This document shows, in pieces, positions 49,682 to 58,953 of a stretch of DNA of 64,000 bases. The notes beneath the pieces were generated by a model. It was given only the letters and a program-made list of their open reading frames with translations. It was not told the DNA's origin and did no database searches. Each line of letters begins with the position of its first letter. The first letter of the stretch is position 1. Both the position numbers and the translations under genes were made by a program. This DNA is from Glycomyces sambucus (GTDB lineage: Bacteria > Actinomycetota > Actinomycetes > Mycobacteriales > Micromonosporaceae), in assembly GCF_900102815.1 (NCBI RefSeq), contig NZ_FNGF01000008.1:166872-230871 (forward strand), written 5' to 3'.

Positions 49682-52600
49682 ATGTCGGGGGACCAGCCAC
49701 CGACCGATCGGACCCGAATGAGCGCTCCCGCCTACCTCGACCCCAACCGGCCCGTCGCCGAACGGGTCGAGGCCATCCTCGCCCTCATGAGCGACGAGCA
49801 GAAACTCGCCTGCCTCAACGGCGTCCCCGAGACCGTCCTCGCCGACGGCTTCCTCCTCCCGGCGCTGCGCAACCAGTTCAACGAGGTCCTCCACGGCTCC
49901 GGCCACCACGCCGACGCCACCCTCTTCCCGCAGGCCATCGGCCTCGGCGCCACCTGGGACACCGAACTCATGGAGCGCATCGGCGAAGTCGTCTCCCACG
50001 AGACCCGCGCCCGCGACACCGATGTCCACGCCGCCTTCGGCCCCGTCGCCGACCTCCGCTCCAACCCCCTCGCCGGCCGCTTCGAAGAGGGCTTCGGCGA
50101 AGACCCCCTCCACACCGCCGCCATGGTCACCGCCTACGCGTGGGGCCTGCGCGGACGCCACCCCCACTACGTCCGCATGCTCCCCCAGATGAAGCACTAC
50201 CTCGGCTACAACCACGAATGGCACCGCCACCGCGGCTCCGCCTCCATGAGCGTGCGCGCCCTGCGCGAATACCAGGAGGTCCCCTACCGCAAGCCCGTCG
50301 CCGCCGGCGCCGTCCACGGCGCCATGACCTCCTACAACCTTGTCAACGGCGTCCCCTCCGTCATCGCCCCCATCATGGACGAGCTGCGCGCCGAACGCGA
50401 GGACGGCCGCTTCTTCTTCCTCCCCGACGGCTGGGACGGCGTCAACCTCCACACCACCAAGGGCGCCGTCTGGGACACCTGGGAGACCCCCGAAGGCGGC
50501 GACGTCCCCTACCCCCAGGCGCTCGCCGCCGAAGAGGGCCGCGACATCGACATGGGCGAGGACGGCACCGGCGACATCGGCGTCTACTCCTCCGCGCTCT
50601 TCCTCCTCGCCGGCCAGACCAACTTCCACGACGGCTCCGAACTCCCCTTCACCGCCAACGCCGCCGCCGCCGTCCGCCGCGGCCTCTTCGGCCTCACCAT
50701 GGACCACGTCGACCGGGTCGTCCGCGACTGGCTCGACTTCCTCGTCCGCACCGGGAAACTCGACGGCGACGCCTGCCCTTATAACCTGATCGCCGCCGAC
50801 CCGCACCCCCAGGAACGCCCCGAGGCCGTCGCGCTGGCCCTCCAGGCCGCCCGAGAGCAGCTCGTGCTCCTCAAGAACACCGCGGGGGCCCTCCCGCTCC
50901 CCGAGGCCGCCAGCGTCGCCGTGGTCGGGCCGCTCGCCGACCTGAACCTCCGCGACTACTACAGCCCCCTCGTGCCCGCCGAGCGCCGCACCACGCCCCT
51001 CCAGGCGCTCCGCGACCGCCTCGGCGCCGACCGCGTGCGCACCCACAGCGGCAACGACACCGTCGCGTGGGCGGCGGACGGCAAGTTCGTCACCCGCACC
51101 GAGGACGGCGCGCTCGCCGCCCGCGCCGAGGACGCCGGCGAGACCGAGGCGTTCGAGGTCTTCGACTGGGCCCACGAGCAGCACATGTTCCGCCACACCG
51201 CGACCGGGACGTTCGTCATGGCGAACCTGCTGGAGCTCAGCGACGGCCCCGCGAGCTTCGCGAACCAGGCCGGGGCCTCCGGGAGCGGCGGCCCGCGCCT
51301 GGTCGCCCACGACACCGCGATGGAGGACGCCAACGCCTGGTTCACGCACCAGAACCTCCACTACGTGCGCGGGGCCGAGGGCGTCGAGCTGTTCGGCGTC
51401 AACCACGTCCCGTCCGAACCGGACGGGCCCTACCACGTGCGCCTCGCCGCGGACGGCTCCCTGCCGCTCGCCAAAGGCCCCTTCGCACCCGTGCTCACCG
51501 AGACCGTGGTCGAGGACGGCCCCGCGGCAGCGGCGGCGCTCGCGGCCGACGCGGACTGGGCCGTCGTGTTCGTCGGGAACCACCCGCTCGTCAACGCCCG
51601 CGAGTGCTTCGACCGCCCCGGCCTCGACCTCGCGCCGCGCCAGGCCGACCTCGTCCGCGAGGTGGCCGCCGCCAAGCCCGGCCGCACCGTCGTGGTCGTC
51701 GTCTCCGCCTACCCGCTCGCGATCGGCGCGATCGCCGAGGACCCGAACGTCGCCGCGATCCTCTACACCTCCCATGCCGGGCAGGCCGCCGGGACCGCGA
51801 TCGCCGAAGCCCTCACGGGCGACTACGCGCCCGCGGGCCGCCTCACCTCGACCTGGCTCGCCGACACCTCCTCGCTGCCCAAGCCGGGGCCGCGCACCGA
51901 GGCGTACCGGGTCGACGAGGTCGACATGCTCGAGTACGACGTCATCAGCGCCGGGCTCACCTACCGGTACTCCCGGGCCGAACCGGTCTACGCCTTCGGC
52001 CACGGCCTCACCTACACCTCCTTCGCCTACGGCGCCTTGGAGGTCCCGGCCGAAGCGGATGCCGACGAGCCGTTCACCGTCGCGTTCGACCTCACCAACA
52101 CCGGCGACCGCACCAGCGACGAGGTCGCGATCGTCTACGCGAGCGCCGTGCGGTCTGCATACGGCTCCCGCGTCCCCGGCGTCCAGCTCGCGGGCTTCCA
52201 GCGCGTCAAGGACGTCGCCCCCGGCGAGACCCGCCGGGTCGAGGTCGCCGTCGACCCGCGGGACCTGTTCGTGTGGGACGTGGTGAGCGGCAGGCGGATC
52301 GTGGAGTCCGGCGAGTACCGGGTGTCCGTCGGCGACCGCGGCGAGCTGCCCGATGCCGCCGTCCGCATCCACGGCGAGACCATCGCGCCCCTCGACCTGT
52401 CGCAGGGCGCGAACGTGTGGGAGAAGGCCACGATCGCGCAGGGCGTCACCTACTGGGAGGTGTCGAAGCTCCACACGCTCAAGCGCGAGGGCGGGTACCA
52501 CTCCACGGCCTCGCGCCGCCCCGGGGACCACGTCGGCTTCACCGGGGTGGACCTGAACGGCGCGAAGCGGATCGAACTGCGCACCGCCACCACCACCGCC

Positions 52601-52855
52601 GCCTGGGCCGACCCCGCCTCCAACCCCGCCTCCGACGCCGCCTCGGCCTCCGCCCCCGCGGACCGTGTCATCGAGGTCCGCGCGGGCGCCCCCGACGGCC
52701 CGCTCCTCGCCCAAGTCCAGGTCCCGCAGACCACCGGCCTCCAGGACTTCACCGGCACCGGCGCCGACCTCGAAGGCGCCGAGGGGATCCAGGACCTGTA
52801 CCTGGTCTACCGCGCCGGCGGCGTCTACATCGACACGATCCGCTTGACCCGCTGA
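49682..52855 (+). CDS. Glycoside hydrolase family 3 protein with C-terminal carbohydrate-binding-like domain
   Basis: About 1,057 residues. The N-terminal GH3 TIM barrel starts YLDPNRPVAERVEAILALM, with HGSGHHADATLFPQAIGLGATWD and MLPQMKHYLGYN. The usual nucleophile loop (SDW) reads LPDGWDGVN here. The GH3 C-domain has LVLLKNTAGALPL and VAVVGPLADL, and is split by a fascin-like insertion of about 140 residues (around 51060-51500). A FnIII-like domain and a CBM6-like module follow (IELRTATTT...QDLYLVYRAGG). No signal peptide is seen. The start may be ATG 49682 or 49718. Confidence 0.85.
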   Translation: MSGDQPPTDRTRMSAPAYLDPNRPVAERVEAILALMSDEQKLACLNGVPETVLADGFLLPALRNQFNEVLHGSGHHADATLFPQAIGLGATWDTELMERIGEVVSHETRARDTDVHAAFGPVADLRSNPLAGRFEEGFGEDPLHTAAMVTAYAWGLRGRHPHYVRMLPQMKHYLGYNHEWHRHRGSASMSVRALREYQEVPYRKPVAAGAVHGAMTSYNLVNGVPSVIAPIMDELRAEREDGRFFFLPDGWDGVNLHTTKGAVWDTWETPEGGDVPYPQALAAEEGRDIDMGEDGTGDIGVYSSALFLLAGQTNFHDGSELPFTANAAAAVRRGLFGLTMDHVDRVVRDWLDFLVRTGKLDGDACPYNLIAADPHPQERPEAVALALQAAREQLVLLKNTAGALPLPEAASVAVVGPLADLNLRDYYSPLVPAERRTTPLQALRDRLGADRVRTHSGNDTVAWAADGKFVTRTEDGALAARAEDAGETEAFEVFDWAHEQHMFRHTATGTFVMANLLELSDGPASFANQAGASGSGGPRLVAHDTAMEDANAWFTHQNLHYVRGAEGVELFGVNHVPSEPDGPYHVRLAADGSLPLAKGPFAPVLTETVVEDGPAAAAALAADADWAVVFVGNHPLVNARECFDRPGLDLAPRQADLVREVAAAKPGRTVVVVVSAYPLAIGAIAEDPNVAAILYTSHAGQAAGTAIAEALTGDYAPAGRLTSTWLADTSSLPKPGPRTEAYRVDEVDMLEYDVISAGLTYRYSRAEPVYAFGHGLTYTSFAYGALEVPAEADADEPFTVAFDLTNTGDRTSDEVAIVYASAVRSAYGSRVPGVQLAGFQRVKDVAPGETRRVEVAVDPRDLFVWDVVSGRRIVESGEYRVSVGDRGELPDAAVRIHGETIAPLDLSQGANVWEKATIAQGVTYWEVSKLHTLKREGGYHSTASRRPGDHVGFTGVDLNGAKRIELRTATTTAAWADPASNPASDAASASAPADRVIEVRAGAPDGPLLAQVQVPQTTGLQDFTGTGADLEGAEGIQDLYLVYRAGGVYIDTIRLTR

Positions 52856-52882
52856 ACCCCCGCGACCAGCGATTCCACAGAG

Positions 52883-52891
52883 TTATCCACA
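52883..52891 (+). promoter_or_regulatory. Isolated DnaA-box-like 9-mer
   Basis: TTATCCACA, the classical DnaA box, lies 28 bp after the GH3 stop. No second good box is nearby, so it is not an origin. It may titrate DnaA or occur by chance. Confidence 0.3.
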
Positions 52892-53083
52892 AGTAGCAAG
52901 TTCACATTCGACAGTGTCGCGCCGCACCTGTTGTAGTGGATAGCAAAAACGTCATCCGCTGTCGGCGGGATGGCGGCGACATCAAGGGGATTCGCGAAAC
53001 GTCGCTCCATACCGAGGCCCGAACGGCGCGGAAGCCACCCGCGCTCGGGTCCCCGTCGACACACCCGCTCCGCGCGGAGCACC

Positions 53084-53116
53084 GCGGGCGGCCGACCATT
53101 CAGGTCGGCCGCCCGC
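53084..53116 (-). terminator. Perfect 14-bp hairpin after mutT1-type gene
   Basis: Arms 53084-53097 and 53103-53116 are exact complements around ATTCA. It starts 27 bp downstream of the stop of the minus-strand ppk-mutT1 operon. Confidence 0.8.
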
Positions 53117-53142
53117 ACGAGCGCAGAGAACGGGTCCCGGAC

Positions 53143-54021
53143 TCAGTCGTGGTGCTCGGTCGCCACGAGCCGCCCGCCCGAGGTGTGGAACACCACGAAC
53201 TCGCCCTTCTCCATGGGCCCCACCGGCACCGGGGTGCCGAGGCGCCCGCTGGTGTAGGCGATCATCTCGTCGATGTGCTCACCGTGCCCGCACACCACCG
53301 CGGGTTCCCCCGCGTCGATGATCGCGTCGAGGCGGGCCGTCGCCTGCGCGGGCTTGAGGGTGCCCAGGGTGAACTCGGGCAGGCCGGTGACCGAGACACC
53401 CTCGGCCGCGCAGTACGGCAGCAGCGTCTCCAGGCAGCGCGCGCTCGTGGAGCTGTACGCGGTGCCCGACGGGAACGCCGATAGCAGCACTTCGAGCTGC
53501 TGGGCCCGCTCGCGGCCGCGCTGGTTCAGCGGCCGCAGCTCGTCCTGGTCGAACCAGTCGGCCTTGGAGAGCGCGACGGCGTGGCGCACGAACACGATCG
53601 GGACCGTTTCGCGGGCCACTTCGCGGGAGAAGTCCGCGAGCACCGGCTGGTCGCGCTCGTAGGTCAGCCGCTCGGCGACCCGGTCGAGCGGGATCCACTC
53701 CAGGTCGTCCACCTCGCGCGGGTCCACCGCCTCGTCGACGGCCTCCTCCGCGGCGGGGGTCGCGCACCAGTAGTCGACGCGCTTGAGCTTGCCCTCCTTG
53801 TCGTAGAAGGAGGGCGCGAGCGGGCGGCCGAGCACCGGCCTGATCCCGGTCTCCTCGAAGACCTCCCGCTGGGCGGCCGCGAGCAGGTGCTCGCCGCGCT
53901 TGAGCTTGCCCTTCGGGAAGGTCCAGTCGCCGTACTTGGGCCGGTGGATGAGGGCCAGCTCCGGCCCCTCCGCGCCCTGGCGCCACAGCACGGCGCCGGC
54001 GGCGAAGATCTCGGGTTGCAT
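53143..54021 (-). CDS. mutT1: MutT1-type NUDIX hydrolase fused to histidine phosphatase
   Basis: A 292-residue two-domain enzyme. The NUDIX domain (1-130) has GKLKRGEHLLAAAQREVFEETGI, given in part, matching GX5EX7REUXEEXG. The second domain (150-292) is a phosphoglycerate-mutase-like phosphatase: FVRHAVALSK (catalytic RH) and VVCGHGEHIDEM (second His). This is the layout of mycobacterial MutT1, which cleans 8-oxo-dGTP/GTP and diadenosine polyphosphates. ATG 54021 overlaps the ppk stop by one base (TGATG). The ppk-mutT1 order is conserved in actinobacteria. Confidence 0.93.
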   Translation of the reverse strand: MQPEIFAAGAVLWRQGAEGPELALIHRPKYGDWTFPKGKLKRGEHLLAAAQREVFEETGIRPVLGRPLAPSFYDKEGKLKRVDYWCATPAAEEAVDEAVDPREVDDLEWIPLDRVAERLTYERDQPVLADFSREVARETVPIVFVRHAVALSKADWFDQDELRPLNQRGRERAQQLEVLLSAFPSGTAYSSTSARCLETLLPYCAAEGVSVTGLPEFTLGTLKPAQATARLDAIIDAGEPAVVCGHGEHIDEMIAYTSGRLGTPVPVGPMEKGEFVVFHTSGGRLVATEHHD

Positions 54022-56069
54022 CAACGGTGCTCCTGCATGAGTTGTTCCTGGAGGTCGGCGCCGCCCCGCTGGCGCGACCAGAGCCCCAGGGGGCCCAGTT
54101 TCCAGGTCCGGGTGCCGTCGTCCATGCCGCGGTCCAGCAGCGAGGTCAGCTGCGCGCGATGGGCATCGCCTTGGACCCGTATCAGCACCTCGACGCGGCG
54201 GTCGAGGTTGCGGTGCATGAGGTCCGCGCTGCCCAACCATACTTCCGGGTCGCCGCCGTTCTCGAACACGTACACCCGGGAGTGTTCGAGGAAACGGCCG
54301 AGCACGCTGCGCACGCGGATGTGCTCGGACAGGCCGGGCACGCCCGGGCGCAGCGCGCAGATGCCGCGCAGGAGCAGGTCGACCTCGACGCCGGCCTGGG
54401 ACGCCCGGTAGAGCGCGTCGATGATGCCCTCGTCGGTGAGCGAGTTGCACTTGAAGCGCAGCCGCGCGGGCAGGCCGGCCTTGTGGTTGTCGATCTCGCG
54501 CTGGATGCGCTCGAGCAGGCCCGGCCGCAGCGAGTGCGGTGCGGCGAGGAGCCGGTGGTAGTCCTCGTCCCGGGAGTAGCCGGTGAGGTGGTTGAACACG
54601 GCGTTGACGTCCTCGCCGACCTCGGGGTCGGTGGTGAGGAGCCCGAAGTCCTCGTAGAGGCGGGCCGTGGTCGGGTGGTAGTTCCCGGTGCCCACGTGCG
54701 TGTACCGCAGCAGGGTCCCGTCGGCCTCCTGCCGGACCACCAGGGAGAGCTTGCAGTGCGTCTTGAGCCCCACTATCCCGTACATGACGTGGCAGCCGGC
54801 GCGCTCCAGCTTCTGCGCCCAGTCGATGTTCGCCTGCTCGTCGAAGCGGGCCTTGATCTCCACGACGACCACGACCTGCTTGCCCGCGTCGGCGGCGCTG
54901 ATGAGGGCGTCGACGATGGGGGACTTGCCGGAGGTCCGGTACAGGGTCTGCTTGATCGCGAGGACCTTCGGGTCGGCGGCGGCCTCCTCGATGAGCCGCT
55001 CGACCGAGGCGGTGAACGAGTCGTAGGGGTGGTGCAGGAGGACGTCGCGGTCGCGCATGACCGCGAACAGGTCGGCCTCGGGCGGCAGGACCTTCTCTGA
55101 GGGCCGGAACCGCGGGTACTTCAGGTCGGCCCGGTCGATGTTGGCGATCGCGTCGAGCCCGGCGAGGTCGAGCGGCCCGGGGAGGCGGTAGACGACCTCG
55201 TCCTCGACGCCGAGCTCGGCGGTGAGGCGGTCGAGGACGCGCGGGTCGATGGTGTCCTCGACCTCCAGGCGCACCACGGGCCCGAAGCGGCGGCGCAGCA
55301 GCTCGCGCTCCAGGGTCTGGAGGAGGTTCTCGGTGATGTCCTCGTCGATCTCCAGGTCCTGGTTGCGGGTGACGCGGAACGTGTGGTGCGCGAGGACGTC
55401 CATGCCGGGGAACAGCTGCTCCAGGTTGGCCGCGATGACGTCCTCCAGCGGCGCGAACCGGCCGGGGGCGACGGCGATGAAGCGGGGCAGCAGCGGCGGG
55501 ACCTTCACGCGCGCGAACCGGGTGGTGCCGTTGCGGGGGTCGCGGACCTGCACGGCGAGGTTGAGGGACTTCCCGGAGATGTACGGGAAGGGGTGCGCGG
55601 GGTCGACGACGAGCGGGGTGAGCACCGGGTACACGCGGGTGCGGAACAGCTCCTGCATGCGGGCGCGCTCGCCGTCCTCGAGGTCGGCCCAGCGCACGAT
55701 CGCGATGTCCTCCTTGGCCAGGAGCGGGGCGATCTCGTCGCGGAAGTACTCGGCGTGCTCGGTGCTCAGCTGGTGGGCGAGCCCGGCGAGGCGGCCGAGG
55801 ACGGCGTGCGGGGAGCGGCCCGAGGAGGTGCGCACGGGCAGGCCGGTCGCGAGGCGGCGCATGAGGCCGGCGACGCGGACCATGAAGAACTCGTCGAGGT
55901 TGTTGGAGAAGATCGAGAGGAATCGGACCCGTTCGAGCAGGGGCAGCTCGGGCGACTGGGCCAGGCGCAGGACGCGACCGTTGAACCGCAGCCAGCTCTC
56001 CTCGCGGTCGAGGAACCGGTCGGGCGGCAAACCGGCGTCAACGAGGGGAACAGGGTCACTATTCGTCAT
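54021..56069 (-). CDS. ppk: Polyphosphate kinase 1
   Basis: Makes polyphosphate from ATP reversibly. It has 682 residues, normal length. Motifs in order: [14 protein letters not shown] at the start, [53 protein letters not shown], and the autophosphorylated His in [27 protein letters not shown] and the C-terminal second His (HEH-type, [18 protein letters not shown]) follow. Three 11-bp repeats resembling a PHO box (56077-56109) lie directly upstream, so phosphate-starvation control by a PhoP-type regulator is likely. TAACCT (56078-56083) is eight bases from the ATG. Confidence 0.97.
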   Translation of the reverse strand: MTNSDPVPLVDAGLPPDRFLDREESWLRFNGRVLRLAQSPELPLLERVRFLSIFSNNLDEFFMVRVAGLMRRLATGLPVRTSSGRSPHAVLGRLAGLAHQLSTEHAEYFRDEIAPLLAKEDIAIVRWADLEDGERARMQELFRTRVYPVLTPLVVDPAHPFPYISGKSLNLAVQVRDPRNGTTRFARVKVPPLLPRFIAVAPGRFAPLEDVIAANLEQLFPGMDVLAHHTFRVTRNQDLEIDEDITENLLQTLERELLRRRFGPVVRLEVEDTIDPRVLDRLTAELGVEDEVVYRLPGPLDLAGLDAIANIDRADLKYPRFRPSEKVLPPEADLFAVMRDRDVLLHHPYDSFTASVERLIEEAAADPKVLAIKQTLYRTSGKSPIVDALISAADAGKQVVVVVEIKARFDEQANIDWAQKLERAGCHVMYGIVGLKTHCKLSLVVRQEADGTLLRYTHVGTGNYHPTTARLYEDFGLLTTDPEVGEDVNAVFNHLTGYSRDEDYHRLLAAPHSLRPGLLERIQREIDNHKAGLPARLRFKCNSLTDEGIIDALYRASQAGVEVDLLLRGICALRPGVPGLSEHIRVRSVLGRFLEHSRVYVFENGGDPEVWLGSADLMHRNLDRRVEVLIRVQGDAHRAQLTSLLDRGMDDGTRTWKLGPLGLWSRQRGGADLQEQLMQEHR

Positions 56070-56076
56070 ACATCAC

Positions 56077-56109
56077 AAGGTTAACGAAGAAAATGAACTC
56101 ACGGTGAAC
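56077..56109 (-). promoter_or_regulatory. PHO-box-like tandem 11-bp repeats upstream of ppk
   Basis: Read on the minus strand: GTTCACCGTGA (56109-56099), GTTCATTTTCT (56098-56088) and the degenerate TCGTTAACCTT (56087-56077). Streptomyces PhoP binds direct 11-bp units of the GTTCACC type. The third unit overlaps the putative -10, so both activation and repression are conceivable. Confidence 0.65.
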
Positions 56110-56335
56110 GCGCTTTGAAATCCGTTCATGATCGCGGGATCACCCACCGTGACCACAGGGGAGCCACGATATCGCGCACCGGCCCGCCGTCCTCCCGCGC
56201 ACCCGGTTGCGGCGCTCCGGGCGGGCGCCGCGCGAGGTGTCCGCCAGGTGACGCGCCCCGTGAGGCGAATCCGCGCGTCCGCATGACCGGGGGCCTCCGG
56301 GGGTAGACACTGGCGGGAACGCAGAGGAGGGGCCC

Positions 56336-56659
56336 GTGTCAGACGAGAACGCGCCGTACGCGGCGGGCGAAGAGGAGCCCTACGGGTTCATCGACGACGG
56401 CGAGGAGGAGGGCGAGGACGTGGAGGACGACATCCTCGACCAGAAGGACTACCGCGAGGCCGACCGCTGGGGCATGACCCCGGACGAGGAGCGGCGGGGC
56501 GCGTCCCTCGCCGACGAGCTCGCGGCCGAGGTCCCCGACGTCTCGGGCGAGCCCGACGACCCGCGCCCCGGGGACCCGATCCCCGACGAGCCCCCCGGCT
56601 ACCCCGACCCGGACGGCGACGAACCCCTCCCGGACGAGCCGGCCCCGCCGGGATCCTGA
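56336..56659 (+). CDS. DUF5709-like small acidic protein
   Basis: A 107-residue, strongly acidic, probably disordered protein. It contains EGEDVEDDILDQKDYREADRWGMTPDEERRG and the SLADELAAEVPDV segment (given in part). These recall the DUF5709 family of small actinobacterial proteins of unknown role. The Pro/Asp-rich tail (PDEPPGYPDPDGDEPLPDEP) is low complexity. GTG 56336 follows a strong GAGGAGGGG. A 17-bp hairpin terminates it. Confidence 0.75.
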   Translation: MSDENAPYAAGEEEPYGFIDDGEEEGEDVEDDILDQKDYREADRWGMTPDEERRGASLADELAAEVPDVSGEPDDPRPGDPIPDEPPGYPDPDGDEPLPDEPAPPGS

Positions 56660-56680
56660 GGACCGCCGGCCTGCGACGCG

Positions 56681-56718
56681 GAAAGGGGGGCCGCACCGAC
56701 CGGTGCGGCCCCCCTTTC
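56681..56718. terminator. Perfect 17-bp hairpin
   Basis: Arms 56681-56697 and 56702-56718 are exact complements around GACC. The outer A/T pairs (GAAAG/CTTTC) give a short U-tract on either strand. It terminates the DUF5709 gene and may also stop read-through from the minus-strand tRNA unit. Confidence 0.85.
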
Positions 56719-56778
56719 GGCTCCCGCCCGGAGCGGGAAGGGCCGGTAGCCGGCCCCTGCTTGCCATGCGCACGAAAG

Positions 56779-56802
56779 AACCCCCAGGCGAACCTGGGGG
56801 TT
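56779..56802. terminator. Intrinsic terminator downstream of tRNA-Asp
   Basis: AACCCCCAGG (56779-56788) and CCTGGGGGTT (56793-56802) form a 10-bp stem around CGAA. On the minus strand it begins 8 bp after the tRNA 3' end and is followed by TTCTTTCG. Confidence 0.85.
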
Positions 56803-56809
56803 TTCGCTG

Positions 56810-56884
56810 CGGTCCCGACGGGATTTGAACCCGCGACCTCCGCCTTGACAGGGCGGCGAGCACTCCTAGCTGCTCCACGGGACC
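56810..56884 (-). tRNA. tRNA-Asp (anticodon GTC)
   Basis: On the minus strand the acceptor GGTCCCG pairs with CGGGACC at the 3' end, with discriminator G. The anticodon stem CCGCC/GGCGG encloses CTGTCAA, so the anticodon is GTC. The T-arm contains GGTTCAAATCC. The 3' CCA is not encoded. A tRNA-Glu lies about 90 bp upstream on the same strand, so they are probably cotranscribed. Confidence 0.95.
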
Positions 56885-56974
56885 TTGGTGAACTCGTGCG
56901 AGTCCGTCAAGGTCGCAAGACCTCTTCAATTTATACCAGCCGCGCTCCGTGTGACCGGCACCGCGTCTGGGTCG

Positions 56975-57047
56975 TACCCCCAACGGGATTCGAACCCGTG
57001 TTACCGCCTTGAAAGGGCGGCGTCCTAGGCCACTAGACGATGGGGGC
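56975..57047 (-). tRNA. tRNA-Glu (anticodon TTC)
   Basis: The minus-strand sequence begins GCCCCCATCGTCTAGTGG and has anticodon stem CCGCC/GGCGG enclosing CTTTCAA, hence TTC. The T-arm is CGGGTTCGAATCCCG. The acceptor is closed by G-T at position 1-72, as is common for tRNA-Glu, with discriminator A. CCA is not encoded. Confidence 0.95.
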
Positions 57048-57319
57048 GCACGTTGATCCTGGCACGCGACAAGGACTGTCGCATTCCGATTTCTCCGGCT
57101 CACCACCGCGGAATTCCGCTTGGGCTCGACAAGCATACGCGACAGCGGCATCCCCGCGAAAGGCGGGTGGCCCTTGAGACCGCCGTCTCATCCGCGCCCG
57201 GCCGCGCCCCGTCCGCAGCCCGGCCGCGACCGGGCCGCCGCTCCGCCGCGAGCGGGCCGCAGGCCCGGTCGAACCGCTGCTCGCGGCCGTGCGCCAGGAG
57301 CCTTGCTAGCGTTGGGGAC

Positions 57320-58237
57320 ATGGAGTTCGCCTATCTGGGACCGCGCGGGACCTTCACCGAGGCCGCCCTCCGCCGGCTGCCCGCCGCCAAGGGCGCCGCC
57401 GCGGTGCCGCTGCCCTCGATCCCGGAGATCCTCGACGCGGTCCGCCGCGGCGAGGTCGACGCCGGCTTCGTGCCGATCGAGAACTCGCAGGAGGGCACCG
57501 TCACGCTCACCGTGGACGAACTCGTCGGCGGCGATCCGCTCGTCATCGCCGGAGAGGTCGTCCTCCCGGTCACGTTCGTGCTCGCCTCCGCGAAGGCCCC
57601 CGCCGCGATCGCCACCGTCGCCTCCCACCCGCACGCCATCGCCCAGGTCCGCGGGTTCCTGCGCCGCGAGCTCCCGAACGCCGTCGTCCACCAGGCGCTC
57701 TCCACCGCCCAGGCCGCACAGCGGGTCGCCGACGGCGAGTTCGACGCCTGCGTGTGCGCCCCCTTCACCGCCGAGGCCGCCGGACTCCCCGTGCAGGCGT
57801 TCGACATCGGCGACAGCTCCGGCGCCGAGACCCGCTTCGTGCACGTCGTGCGCCCCACCGCCCCGCCCGAGCCCAGCGGCAACGACATCACCTCCCTGGT
57901 CGTCTCCATCGACCACGACCGGGTCGGCGCGCTCCTGGCCGTCCTCACCGAACTCGCCATCCGCGGCATCAACCTCACCCGCATCGAGTCCCGCCCCACC
58001 GGCGAGGGCCTGGGACGCTACGCGTTCTTCCTCGACTGCACCGGCCACCTCGCCGACCCGCGCATGGGCGAGGCCCTGACCGGGCTGCGCCGCATCTGCG
58101 CCGACGTCCGGTACCTCGGGTCCTACCCGCGCGACCACTCCGACCGGCCCGTCCCGCCCCCCGCCGGGCTGGGCGACACCGACTTCGCCGACGCCGCCGC
58201 CTGGCTCGACCGCCTCCGCGGGGGCGGCGCCGCCTAG
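57320..58237 (+). CDS. pheA: Prephenate dehydratase with ACT domain
   Basis: Converts prephenate to phenylpyruvate for phenylalanine synthesis. It has 305 residues. The catalytic domain has YLGPRGTFTEAA, VPIENSQEGTV, SHPHAIAQ and ETRFV. The ACT domain begins SLVVSIDHDRVGALLAVL and keeps GALL and ESRPT, the phenylalanine-binding motifs, so feedback inhibition is expected. ATG 57320 follows TAGCGT (57307-57312) by seven bases (leaderless). A longer in-frame extension upstream is low-complexity Arg/Pro and is rejected. The next gene starts 24 bp later. Confidence 0.95.
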   Translation: MEFAYLGPRGTFTEAALRRLPAAKGAAAVPLPSIPEILDAVRRGEVDAGFVPIENSQEGTVTLTVDELVGGDPLVIAGEVVLPVTFVLASAKAPAAIATVASHPHAIAQVRGFLRRELPNAVVHQALSTAQAAQRVADGEFDACVCAPFTAEAAGLPVQAFDIGDSSGAETRFVHVVRPTAPPEPSGNDITSLVVSIDHDRVGALLAVLTELAIRGINLTRIESRPTGEGLGRYAFFLDCTGHLADPRMGEALTGLRRICADVRYLGSYPRDHSDRPVPPPAGLGDTDFADAAAWLDRLRGGGAA

Positions 58238-58260
58238 CCGCTCCGGCCTACGCTGAGGGC

Positions 58261-58896
58261 ATGTCCACTCTCCCCCAGGAGCTGGCGCTCCTCGCCTACG
58301 ACCGCACCACCGGCCGCGAGCGCACCGGCGGATACCTCGACCTGGCGCTCGGCGGCGCGGTCCTGTTCACGCTCGCGCTCGCCGGGCGCGTCGACCTGGA
58401 CGGCAAGAAGGTCCGCGTCCTCGACCCGGCCCCCACCGGCGACCCGGTGGTCGACGAGCGGCTGGCCGCCCTCGCCGCCGACAAGCCCCGCGCCCCGCAC
58501 ACGGTGGTCGAGCGCTTCGCCAGGAAGCTCACCGAGACCGTCCGGGACGGCCTCGTCGCCGACGGGGCCCTGCGCCACGAGCGCGGCAAGGCCCTCGGGG
58601 TCTTCCCCGTCAACCGGTACCTCCAGGCCCGCGGCGGGATCGGCGACGAGACCCGCGTCCGCCTCGCCTCCGCCGTCCGGACCGGCCGCACCGCCGACGA
58701 GCGCACCGCGGCGCTCCTGGCGCTCGTGGCCGCCGTCAACCTGGAGAAGGCCGTGTTCCCCGACCGCGAGACCCGCCCGGACCGCAAGCGGCTCAAGGCG
58801 TTCGCCGAAGCCCACTGGGTCGGCTCCGCCACCCGGAAGGCGGTCGCGAACCGGCGGGGCGCCAGCGCCGCGGTCGCCTCCGGCGGCGGGGGCTGA
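58261..58896 (+). CDS. GPP34 (GOLPH3-like) phosphoprotein-domain protein
   Basis: A 211-residue member of the bacterial GPP34 family, all-helical and related to eukaryotic GOLPH3, which binds phosphoinositides. It starts LPQELALLAYDRTTGRER, in the classical manner (LLAL..G), with LALGGAVLFTLALAGRVDL and LALVAAVNLEKAVFPD. Bacterial function is unknown; many actinobacteria have several copies. TACGCT (58249-58254) is six bases before the ATG. It is independently expressed from pheA despite the short gap. Confidence 0.88.
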   Translation: MSTLPQELALLAYDRTTGRERTGGYLDLALGGAVLFTLALAGRVDLDGKKVRVLDPAPTGDPVVDERLAALAADKPRAPHTVVERFARKLTETVRDGLVADGALRHERGKALGVFPVNRYLQARGGIGDETRVRLASAVRTGRTADERTAALLALVAAVNLEKAVFPDRETRPDRKRLKAFAEAHWVGSATRKAVANRRGASAAVASGGGG

Positions 58897-58953
58897 GGGA
58901 TCTTCCGAGCGGTCCTCAGTGCGGTCGCGCCTGCGGCGTGGTTAGCTTGAGGC

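Noticed and set aside
52870..53100. Replication origin
   Set aside because: Only one good DnaA box is present; dnaA, dnaN and box clusters are missing.
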